Shown: positions 6,776-13,206 of the stretch, in pieces
Numbering within the stretch: the first letter of the stretch is position 1
Layout: every line of letters begins with the position of its first letter
Assembly (NCBI GenBank): GCA_051306415.1
Contig: JBPPNE010000243.1
Span: 1 to 13,206, forward strand
Reading direction: 5' to 3'
Length of the DNA stretch: 13,206 nt
Origin: CBDDRG01 sp051306415
Lineage (GTDB): Bacteria; Pseudomonadota; Gammaproteobacteria; Pseudomonadales; Porticoccaceae
Notes under the pieces: generated by a model
What the model saw: the letters and a program-made list of their open reading frames with translations, nothing else
Told to the model about the DNA's origin: nothing
The model's database searches: none
Translations under genes and position numbers: made by a program

Positions 6776-9061
6776 CTATTCGGCCGCGCGGAGCAGTCTG
6801 CCGGGGGTGGCGAGATGATAGGTTGGCGTCTCTCGCTCCGCGCCTTCCAACTGCACTTCTGTCATCAAACAGGACGCGCAGAACGGGCAATAATGCTCGA
6901 CCAGAATGACCGGGGATTCCGCTCGCCGGCGGAATTGCGTGTCTGCCTGCCCGAACAGGTCCGCCAGGTCGCGACGGTGGGTCACCGCCCCTTCAACCCA
7001 GCTGCCCGCCTTGGCATCGAGCTTGGCGTCGCAATGGCTGCACCGCCAAGCGCCGCCGCGGGGAACCGCGCCCTGGCAGATCGTCTCGCGCGGCGCTGCG
7101 GCTAGGTTGATTTTCGCGCTTGGCACCAATTCGGCGCGGATCGCATCCCGGTTCTTCCAGGTCGCCGGTGCATCCACCCGATACGGGCCGTCGCCGATGA
7201 CGATGGCGCCGTAGAGCACTTGCGCCGCCGCCAGCGTAATCATGCCCTGATTGAGATCGGCCTCGATGTTTGCGGGCGCCCGCAGAAACGGATCGCCCAG
7301 CCCGCCGCCCCCGCCACCAAAACTCCAGAACACATCGTCGCGCCGATAGGGGATATTGGTCTGGCAACTTTTCAGCGTCTGGTCGAGCGTGCCGCCGATC
7401 TTGTCCGGCGCCGCCGGCAGTTCGCCGCGCGCGAGGACTTCCTCGACCTGAGTGCCGCGGATCATTCGGCACATGCCGGTGCCGCCGGGCAGGCCGCCAC
7501 TGAAGCCACGTGCCGGGATTTCCGCGCCGGTCGCGAAAGTGATACCGTTGAACCCGTCCACCGCATGCAGTTTGTAGGCTTCGTCAGTCGCCATCCCGCC
7601 GCGCAGCGCGCCGGCGCCGCCGGCATTGGGCAGCAGCCGCCGCCACAGCAACAGGATCGGCGCATCCAGCTCCTGCACCTCGACATCGGACCAGCGGATG
7701 CCGAGCGTCGATTGCATGCCATAGCCATCCTGGCCATCGCCTACGGTCTGCCCAGCGCCACCGATGCCCAGCGCCCCGCCGAAGGGCATGAACATGCAGG
7801 GCTCGTTCTTATGATCCATGCCAAACCAGATGCCGATCGCCACCGCCCCCGACGCTTGGCCCGAGACCCGCGCGCGCAGATCGGGGTCGTCCGATGCCGC
7901 GCAGGCGGTGACGATCGCCTCCTGCACCATGCGCCCGGCGCGCATGCCCGCCGAGGCGTGGCCGCTGGTCACCGGCGCGGGAACCACCGGATTGACAATG
8001 GTACCGGGCTCGCCGCGGTCGATCTCGATACAGTTCCAGAAGCCCTCATTGAACGGGATGTCGGGCGCAAATTGACACATGATCGGCGCCATCAGGCTGC
8101 CTTCCAGCGCCGCACGGCCGGAGTTGACGAAGGCGGCAATCTGCGGGCAACCGGAGAACTGGAATTGCATCCGCTCGCCCGCGATCGTCATCTCGCAGAA
8201 GACGGGGTTCAGCGCAGAGGTTCCGAAACCGTCGTACTCGACGAAATCGTAGGTGCGGATGGCGCCGTCGGGCAGCCGGGAAATCCGCTCGCGCAGCGCT
8301 TTCTCGGTCAGTTCGATATTGTATTTGGTGTAGGCGTTGAGGGTCGCCAGACCGTATTCGTCGACCAGCGCACGCATCCGCTCGCTGCCGATATTGCAGG
8401 CTGCCACCAAGCTGCGCAGATCGCTGATGAAGGACACCGGCACCCGCACATTGTTGCGCATGAAACCGACCCACTCGGCGTCCAGCACCGCGTTGCGAGC
8501 GATTCGGGTGCCGGGAAACCGCAGGGCTTCCGAAAAGGTGTCGCGCGCCTCCGGCGCAAAGCCGCTGATCGCGGAACCACCGACGTCCATCAGATGCGCG
8601 GTGGAGGCATTCCAACCGATCAGATCGTCGCCGTAAAAGATCGGCATGACAATGCCGACATCGCCCTGGTGGAGCGCGCCGCTGGTATAGGGATCATTGC
8701 AGATGAAGGCATCTCCGGGCTGGATATCGTGCGGTGCCCGCGCCGCGGCCACTGCCTGGACGCCCAGGCGCCCCGACGCCATGTGGAGGAGGATATAGCC
8801 CGAAGCGCCGATCTGGTTGAGATCGGCATCGAACAGCACCGTCGAAAAGTCCTTCGATTCGGTCAGCACTGGGGATCCCGACGTGCGCAGCAGCACCAGA
8901 CTCATTTCGTTGGCGATGTTGTCGAACGCCGAACGGATCACTTCCCCGGTAATCGGGTCCATATACCCTGGGACCATGTATCCTGGGACCATGTACCCTG
9001 GGGCCGCGTCCTGGCCCTTGCGGACACTGCTTTCTGACACCTGCAACGTTTTCGTCACCAT
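6776..9061 (-). CDS. Hydantoinase B/oxoprolinase-family subunit with C-terminal zinc-ribbon tail
   Basis: The 761-residue product is the B-type subunit of the ATP-dependent hydantoinase / 5-oxoprolinase / acetone carboxylase superfamily. The core begins MDPITGEVIRSAFDNIANEM (34-53). NDPYTSGALHQGDV (122-135) and AHLMDVGG (155-162) carry the His and Asp residues (H131, D134, H156) expected to hold the catalytic metal. The end (about 665-761) is unusual: C674-C677 and C725-C728 (plus C731) form a zinc-ribbon-like pair, as in the small zinc subunit of acetone/acetophenone carboxylases. The first 33 residues are not typical and include a PGYMV tandem repeat. GGGGA (9069-9073) lies 7 nt before the ATG at 9061. 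Internal ATGs for M24, M29 and M34 are alternative starts. It is transcribed after hyuA, 168 bp downstream. The superfamily is secure, the substrate unknown. Confidence 0.9.
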   Translation of the reverse strand: MVTKTLQVSESSVRKGQDAAPGYMVPGYMVPGYMDPITGEVIRSAFDNIANEMSLVLLRTSGSPVLTESKDFSTVLFDADLNQIGASGYILLHMASGRLGVQAVAAARAPHDIQPGDAFICNDPYTSGALHQGDVGIVMPIFYGDDLIGWNASTAHLMDVGGSAISGFAPEARDTFSEALRFPGTRIARNAVLDAEWVGFMRNNVRVPVSFISDLRSLVAACNIGSERMRALVDEYGLATLNAYTKYNIELTEKALRERISRLPDGAIRTYDFVEYDGFGTSALNPVFCEMTIAGERMQFQFSGCPQIAAFVNSGRAALEGSLMAPIMCQFAPDIPFNEGFWNCIEIDRGEPGTIVNPVVPAPVTSGHASAGMRAGRMVQEAIVTACAASDDPDLRARVSGQASGAVAIGIWFGMDHKNEPCMFMPFGGALGIGGAGQTVGDGQDGYGMQSTLGIRWSDVEVQELDAPILLLWRRLLPNAGGAGALRGGMATDEAYKLHAVDGFNGITFATGAEIPARGFSGGLPGGTGMCRMIRGTQVEEVLARGELPAAPDKIGGTLDQTLKSCQTNIPYRRDDVFWSFGGGGGGLGDPFLRAPANIEADLNQGMITLAAAQVLYGAIVIGDGPYRVDAPATWKNRDAIRAELVPSAKINLAAAPRETICQGAVPRGGAWRCSHCDAKLDAKAGSWVEGAVTHRRDLADLFGQADTQFRRRAESPVILVEHYCPFCASCLMTEVQLEGAERETPTYHLATPGRLLRAAE
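8964..9005 (-). repeat. In-frame 15-bp tandem repeat near the hyuB start
   Basis: Two 15-bp units (8964-8978 and 8979-8993) differ by one base, and a third, partial unit (8994-9005) follows. They encode PGYMV-PGYMV-PGYM (residues 21-34). Each repeat junction supplies an ATG preceded by AGGG or AGGA at 3 nt, so the expansion also multiplies possible translation starts immediately before the conserved DPITGEVI core. Confidence 0.9.
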
Positions 9062-9104
9062 GAGTCTATCCCCGTTGGTTTTGCGGCTTTTCAGCCTTCA
9101 CTCG

Positions 9105-9125
9105 AATTGTCACGGAATAACAATT
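9105..9125. promoter_or_regulatory. lac-operator-like inverted repeat upstream of hyuB
   Basis: AATTGT (9105-9110) and ACAATT (9120-9125) form perfect 6-bp arms around a 9-bp centre, CACGGAATA. The 21 bp match E. coli lacO1 at 17 positions with the same arm spacing, and the adjoining TCAC (9126-9129) also matches lac. It lies 43 bp before the hyuB start, reversed relative to lacO and lacZ. A LacI-type repressor site is possible, but no LacI-family gene is in the window. Confidence 0.45.
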
Positions 9126-9229
9126 TCACCCTTTCAGAACCGGCGCGTTGACCCCTCGCGGCCCGTCAAAACCTGTTGCACTGGCCAATCATCCCCGGTT
9201 CCCGGACTTGCGTGCGCCCGCGGCTCCAC

Positions 9230-11311
9230 TCAGACCGCGATGCGAAAATTATCGTATTCGTCCCGGCGCAGCCTGGCCGCGGTCGGGACATAGATGGTGG
9301 TGTCGCGGCAATCGATGATCGCCGGACCTGCCAGCTCCGCGCCCGGCAGCAGCTTGGCGGCGTCGTAGATCGGCGTCTCGATCCACTCCTGTTCGTCGGG
9401 CAGATACAACCGCCGGCGCGACATCAGCGCAATCGTCACATCGCGCGGCTCGACCGGCAGCGGTTTGATATCCGGCTTGTCGCGGATGCCGGTCCCGGTC
9501 ACCACATAATTGACCAGCATGAGCTTGGATTCCCGCCACGCGGTATCGGGGCCGAACTCCACCTCATAGGCTGCGTTGAAAGCCGGAATGATCGCCGCTC
9601 CCAGTGCTTGTTCGACCGCGCTCCGCTCCATCGGCTGGTAGAGTTCGGCGAGCTGGCCGACATAGCGAAAATCGCCGCCATGGGCGATGCGCACGCTGGC
9701 AGCGTCGAAACCGGCCTGGCGCAGGTCGTCGCGGACTTCCTGTTCCAGCCGGTCGCGGGTAGCGATCATGTGGCCATAGCCCGCTTCGTCGCCCAGGATC
9801 CAACCGATCGTCGCCGAGGCGCGGCGGATATAGTCGGCCTCCAGCAGGCCGTAGGCCGAAAACGCCGAGCTGTGCCCAGGGACGATCATGTCGCTGATGC
9901 CGAGCCGGCGACAGATCGACGCGCTGAACACCGGCAGCGCGCCACCATAGGCGATGAAAGTGCAGCGCCGCGGATCGCGGCCGCGGCTGATCGACGCCGC
10001 GCGCAGCGCATTGGCCATGTTGGCCACCACCAGCGAATAGGCGCCAGCGGCGGTTTTGAGCGCGTCCCACCCCAGCGCCGCGCCGACCTCGCGCTCCAGC
10101 GCCGCTCGGGCCGCCTCGACATCGAGTTCAAACCCGCCGCCCAGATAATTCTTGGGGTCGATGAAACCCATGACCGCCATGCAGTCGGTCACCGTCGGCT
10201 GGGTGCCGCCGCGCCCCGCGCACACCGGCCCGGGATTCGACCCCGCACTTTGTGGCCCCACCTGGGGCACCCCGCGCGAATCCAGATGCACGATGCTGCC
10301 GCCGCCGGCGCCGATGGAGTCGATGTCGAGCAGACTGAGCGCGGTGTCGAAACGGCCGATGGTGCAACGCTGTACCACTTTGGGCGCGTAATCCTGAATC
10401 AGAATGGTATCGAAGCTGGTGCCGCCCATGTCGCCGCACAGCACTTCGGTCAGGCTATAGCGCCGCGCCAGCGCGGCGGAGGCCGTGGCGCCGCCCGCCG
10501 GGCCGGAACTGTAGAGCTGGATCGGCACTTCCTTGACCACCTCAGCGGTCAACACGCCGCCGAGCCCATTGAAAAACTCCAGCTCGCGCTGGTAGCCGCG
10601 CTGGCGCAGACCCGCGGCCAACGTCTCGACAAAATTCTTCACCGGCGGCTGCACGTAGCAGTTGAGGATAGCCGTCTGCCAGCGCTCGAATTCGCGAAAC
10701 ACCGAGGCTACCGCCACCGACCTGGTCACGAACACGCCCGGCGCGTGCCGGTGGACAATCTCCTGGGCTTCCATTTCGTGCTGGCCGTTCGCCGTGCTCC
10801 ACAGGAAGCAGACCGCGATGCAGTCCACGCCACGGTCGCGCAGCCGGTGGACGGCCTGTTCGACCTGGGTGTGGTTGAGCGGCACCACGACATTGCCGTC
10901 GCGATCGATCCGCTCGTCGATCTCCATCACCAGTTCTTGCGGTACCACGCGGGGCAGGTTGCGTTGCAGATGATCGTCCCGCACGTTCAGCCGTGCGCCG
11001 CGCCCAACCCGCAGGACGTCGGCGAAACCGGCGGTGACCAGCACCCCGACGCGGGCGCCCTTCATTTCGGTCAGGGCGTTGGTGACGATGGTATTGCCGT
11101 TGACGAAAGCCCGGCAATGGTTGGCGAGAATGCTGTCGACCGTCAAGTCAAGCTTCTCCGCGACGCCCTTGAGAGCATCGAAGATGCCAATGCTGTAATT
11201 GTGGTGGGTGGTCGGCGCCTTGGCGCGCACCACCCGGTCGCCGCTAACCGCCGCAAGGTCGGTGTGGGTGCCGCCGACATCAATACCGATACTGATTTGC
11301 GTCACAGACAT
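9230..11311 (-). CDS. Hydantoinase A/oxoprolinase-family ATP-binding subunit
   Basis: The 693-residue product is the A-type, ATP-using subunit of the hydantoinase / 5-oxoprolinase / acetone carboxylase superfamily. It activates a carbonyl or amide by phosphorylation for the partner HyuB. It shows three family domains in order. The N-terminal domain has the phosphate-binding GIDVGGTHTD (9-18). The central domain has SGPAGG (269-274), GDMGGTSFD (293-301), GAGGGS (334-339) and an SAGSNPGPVCAGRGGTQPTVTD stretch split over about 355-376. The C-terminal domain runs from about 510. I prefer ATG at 11311 over the in-frame GTG at 11323: the SD-like GGGGGA directly abuts the GTG with no spacing, whereas the ATG gives the usual short MSVTQISIGIDVGG start. 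Full length, no break seen. It precedes hyuB on the same strand; the 168-bp gap is wide for such partners. Confidence 0.93.
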   Translation of the reverse strand: MSVTQISIGIDVGGTHTDLAAVSGDRVVRAKAPTTHHNYSIGIFDALKGVAEKLDLTVDSILANHCRAFVNGNTIVTNALTEMKGARVGVLVTAGFADVLRVGRGARLNVRDDHLQRNLPRVVPQELVMEIDERIDRDGNVVVPLNHTQVEQAVHRLRDRGVDCIAVCFLWSTANGQHEMEAQEIVHRHAPGVFVTRSVAVASVFREFERWQTAILNCYVQPPVKNFVETLAAGLRQRGYQRELEFFNGLGGVLTAEVVKEVPIQLYSSGPAGGATASAALARRYSLTEVLCGDMGGTSFDTILIQDYAPKVVQRCTIGRFDTALSLLDIDSIGAGGGSIVHLDSRGVPQVGPQSAGSNPGPVCAGRGGTQPTVTDCMAVMGFIDPKNYLGGGFELDVEAARAALEREVGAALGWDALKTAAGAYSLVVANMANALRAASISRGRDPRRCTFIAYGGALPVFSASICRRLGISDMIVPGHSSAFSAYGLLEADYIRRASATIGWILGDEAGYGHMIATRDRLEQEVRDDLRQAGFDAASVRIAHGGDFRYVGQLAELYQPMERSAVEQALGAAIIPAFNAAYEVEFGPDTAWRESKLMLVNYVVTGTGIRDKPDIKPLPVEPRDVTIALMSRRRLYLPDEQEWIETPIYDAAKLLPGAELAGPAIIDCRDTTIYVPTAARLRRDEYDNFRIAV

Positions 11312-11385
11312 GGTTCTTTCCACTCCCCCTTTTAGGCGGAACCGAGCAGAGCCAAGACCCCAGCTACGGCCGCCTTGCTGATTTT

Positions 11386-11413
11386 ATTTTAGCGGCCACT
11401 GTAGGCCGACCAA
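11386..11413 (-). promoter_or_regulatory. Candidate hyuA promoter
   Basis: On the - strand TTGGTC (complement of 11408-11413) and TAAAAT (complement of 11386-11391) are 16 bp apart; TAAAAT matches 5 of 6 bases of the -10 consensus, TTGGTC 3 of 6. The -10 lies inside the loop of the GGCCGC/GCGGCC inverted repeat, a plausible place for an operator. It is 75 bp before the hyuA ATG. Confidence 0.3.
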
Positions 11414-11591
11414 AGCCGGTCGCGCAAGTGGCAACCATTGACAACGACGCTTCAACGGGCACCGCGGGCGGGTGGCGGTTCAGTTAAGTGCCGCCCGACC
11501 ACTGAAGAATGGACTGCTGGCCTGTTGTTGAAAAAGGGCTATCCAGATCTTTTCCCGTTCACCAATCTTTTCCAATGCACCACGCCCACAG

Positions 11592-11616
11592 CCTGTCCGT
11601 GCGCGGCGGCTTCAGC
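11592..11616 (-). repeat. 25-bp dispersed repeat, copy B
   Basis: Read on the - strand it begins GCTGAAGCCG and ends CACGGACAGG, matching copy A (6648-6672) at 23 of 25 positions. It starts 31 bp after the transporter stop codon in sense orientation. With flanking bases it forms a hairpin: CGCGCAC and GTGGGCG on the - strand (complements of 11599-11605 and 11583-11589) pair with one mismatch. It may be a 3'-end structure of the transporter mRNA. Confidence 0.8.
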
Positions 11617-11647
11617 TTGTCTGGTTACCGCCTGCCGGTGGGATTGA

Positions 11648-13206
11648 TCACGCCGGCGTCGGCTTTTTCATCAGGTAGATAAAAATCAGACTGATGATAA
11701 AGGCGGTGCCGATGACATAGAACGCATCGTTGAACGCCATGATGCTGCTCTGCTTGCGCGCGATGGCATCCAGCGCGCGCAGCGCCTGCTCCTGGGCGAG
11801 CCCCGCATCCGCGCCAAGACTGGCGAAATACTGCTGCAAGCCTTCGAGACGCTCGACCGTATCGGGGTTGTACAACGATACGCTCTCGACGATCTGGTTG
11901 GAGTGGAAGTGCTGGCGCACGGAAATGAACGTCGCCAGCGACGAAATCCCTACCGAGCCGCCGAGATTGCGCAGCACGTTCAACAGACCGGACGCCGAGC
12001 CGACCTGCTCGCGCTCAATGCCAGCGGTCGCGATGATGTTCAACGGCACCATGATGAAGGGCATGCCGAGCCCCCGCACGACATTGGGCAGCACCAGCTG
12101 GTCGTGGGCATAGTCGGCGCTCATGTGGGTGTTGAGCAGGCAACTGAGGCCAAAGATGAAGGTGCCGATCGCAATCAGCACGCGCAGATCGATCACCTTC
12201 ATCAGCCGCAGCACGATGGGCACGACCAGCAGTTGCGGCAGGCCGACCCACATCATCACCAGACCGATCTGCATCGCGTTATAGCCCTGCACCGAGGCCA
12301 GATAGAGCGGCAACACAAACACCGAGCCGTAGAGACCCAGGCCGAGGACGATGTTGACCAGATTGGCGAGCAGAAAATTCCGCCGCTTCAACAGCCGCAA
12401 ATTGATGAACGGCGACTGCCGTCGCAACTCGATGATGAGAAAAGCCACCAGACTGACCGCCGCGAGCAGGGCACCGCGCAAAATGAAGTCCGACTCCAGC
12501 CAGTCCTTGCGGTTGCCCTCCTCAAGCACGATGACCATCGCGCCCAGACCTACCGCCATCGCCAGAATACCGAACCAGTCGCCGTCTTTCAGTAGCGACA
12601 GCTGGGCCTTGGCGTGTGGCAGGCCCCACCAGAGGATAAAAATCATCATCGCGGTCGGCACCAGCTGGAGAAAGAAAATCGACTCCCAACCGAATTGCTC
12701 CGTTAGATAGCCGCCGAGCGTCGGTCCGATGGTGGGCGCCTGCGTCGCCGTCAACGCGAACATGCCCATGCCAATGGGCTGCTTGCTCGGCGGCAGCAGG
12801 GTCAGGATGATGGTGAACGACAGCGGGATCAGGGTGCCGCCAGCAAGCCCGGCGAGGGCGCGAAACACCAGCATGGATTCGAGATTCCACGCCATCGCGC
12901 ACAGAAGGGTGGCGAACATGAAGAAGCCGGCGTTCCACAGCAGATAGCGGCGCAGACCAAATACCGTCGCGAGCCAGCCAGTGACCGGAATCACCACGAC
13001 CTCGGCGGTGAGGTAGGCGGTCGAGATGAAGGAGCCCTCCTCCAGCGTCGCCGCCAGCGCACCCTGGATGTCCTTCAGGGAGGCGTTGGTGATGTGGATG
13101 TTGAGGACCGCGATAAACGCACCCAACACACTGCCAAACACGGTGATCCAGGTGCGCGCCGATACCTGATCCGCGGCCTGCGCTGGAGCCGCGGCGGTCG
13201 CGGTGG
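11648..13206 (-). CDS. DHA2-family MFS drug-efflux-type transporter, EmrB-like (5' end outside window)
   Basis: The 518 visible residues are strongly hydrophobic and match the 14-helix DHA2 (EmrB/QacA) family of proton-driven inner-membrane exporters. Markers in order are VFGSVLGAFIAVLNIHITNASL in helix 1 (split about its N residue), a motif A-like GWLATVFGLRRYLLWN after helix 2, the antiporter motif C-like GPTLGGYL, and late in the protein a long periplasmic-type loop before the last helix, as in EmrB. The frame stays open to the right edge, reading ADQVSARTWIT before an internal GTG at 13141, so the true start lies beyond the window. Helix 1 has Asn (LNIHITN) where the family motif LDxTIVNVAL has a conserved Asp. 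An EmrA-type partner, if any, would be outside. It is upstream of hyuA on the same strand, but 336 bp away. Confidence 0.92.
   Translation of the reverse strand, partial: TATAAAPAQAADQVSARTWITVFGSVLGAFIAVLNIHITNASLKDIQGALAATLEEGSFISTAYLTAEVVVIPVTGWLATVFGLRRYLLWNAGFFMFATLLCAMAWNLESMLVFRALAGLAGGTLIPLSFTIILTLLPPSKQPIGMGMFALTATQAPTIGPTLGGYLTEQFGWESIFFLQLVPTAMMIFILWWGLPHAKAQLSLLKDGDWFGILAMAVGLGAMVIVLEEGNRKDWLESDFILRGALLAAVSLVAFLIIELRRQSPFINLRLLKRRNFLLANLVNIVLGLGLYGSVFVLPLYLASVQGYNAMQIGLVMMWVGLPQLLVVPIVLRLMKVIDLRVLIAIGTFIFGLSCLLNTHMSADYAHDQLVLPNVVRGLGMPFIMVPLNIIATAGIEREQVGSASGLLNVLRNLGGSVGISSLATFISVRQHFHSNQIVESVSLYNPDTVERLEGLQQYFASLGADAGLAQEQALRALDAIARKQSSIMAFNDAFYVIGTAFIISLIFIYLMKKPTPA

Larger units (their letters stand above)
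11312..11647. other. 336-bp intergenic region between hyuA and the transporter gene
   Basis: I see no convincing gene here; a 69-codon + strand frame at 11438-11647 has no recognisable features. The region holds the hyuA ribosome binding site (GGGGGA, complement of 11324-11329) and an inverted repeat GGCCGC/GCGGCC (11368-11373 and 11392-11397) around an AT-rich centre. It also has a second small palindrome CGACC/GGTCG (11407-11422), a GTTGTTGAAAAAGGGC motif (11524-11539) like an insertion-sequence end, and copy B of the 25-bp repeat. Confidence 0.6.

Noticed and set aside
8964..9005. CRISPR-like or noncoding direct repeats.
   Set aside because: The units are contiguous without spacers, a multiple of three in length and in frame within hyuB. 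They are a coding tandem repeat.
9105..9129. Cloning-vector contamination as the source of the lac-operator-like sequence.
   Set aside because: The centre differs from lacO1 at four positions, and the downstream bases do not continue as lacZ or vector sequence. It lies within an otherwise normal intergenic region.
7220..11335. Two very long + strand open frames (605 and 719 codons) opposite hyuB and hyuA.
   Set aside because: Their products are rich in His, Arg, Asp and Ala with no family motifs, and they lie exactly opposite well-conserved genes. They are shadows caused by GC-rich codon bias.
11438..11647. A 69-codon + strand frame between hyuA and the transporter gene.
   Set aside because: It has no ribosome binding site or recognisable domain, and it crosses the repeat copy and the insertion-sequence-like patch. 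It is most likely noncoding.
13139..13141. GTG at 13141 as the start of the transporter.
   Set aside because: The frame stays open to the window edge and the residues before the GTG (SARTWIT) continue into helix 1 naturally, so the gene is cut by the window.

Overview
The window is GC-rich, densely coded bacterial DNA. Its left part has the gene order prmA, DUF3426 zinc-ribbon membrane protein, dusB, fis, purH. A fis gene joined to dusB is a hallmark of Gammaproteobacteria, and the run on into purH is typical of the non-enteric ones. I therefore infer a gammaproteobacterial chromosome, but cannot name the genus.

Left block (about 1-4900, all + strand): translation and RNA modification (PrmA methylates ribosomal protein L11, DusB makes dihydrouridine in tRNA), the nucleoid regulator Fis, and PurH, which catalyses the last two steps of IMP synthesis. 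dusB and fis overlap by 4 bp and fis is 17 bp from purH, so the three are probably co-transcribed. The purD gene that often follows purH is not in the window. After purH come a 15-bp tandem duplication and a hairpin.

Middle block (about 4978-6576): a small DUF1653 gene on the - strand and a divergent acyl-CoA dehydrogenase gene on the + strand. Both have candidate promoters in the 156 bp between their start codons. The dehydrogenase lacks a glutamate in the usual C-terminal position, but has one where isovaleryl-CoA-type enzymes carry their catalytic base.

Right block (about 6776-13206, all - strand): a large two-subunit hydantoinase/oxoprolinase-superfamily enzyme (hyuA then hyuB in transcription order), preceded by a DHA2-family drug-efflux-type transporter that runs off the right edge. 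HyuB ends in a CxxC...CxxC zinc-ribbon-like tail that recalls the small subunit of acetone and acetophenone carboxylases. The pair may therefore be an ATP-dependent carboxylase or cyclic-amide hydrolase of unknown substrate. Between hyuA and hyuB lies an inverted repeat strikingly like the E. coli lac operator. HyuB begins with a tandem five-residue repeat that multiplies possible start codons.

Two near-identical 25-bp sequences in opposite orientation lie on either side of the hyuAB genes. Each can fold into a similar hairpin, and each lies in sense orientation just after a stop codon (the dehydrogenase and the transporter). They could be a dispersed 3'-end element or the remains of a mobile unit. 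No rRNA, tRNA, CRISPR array or intact insertion sequence was seen.
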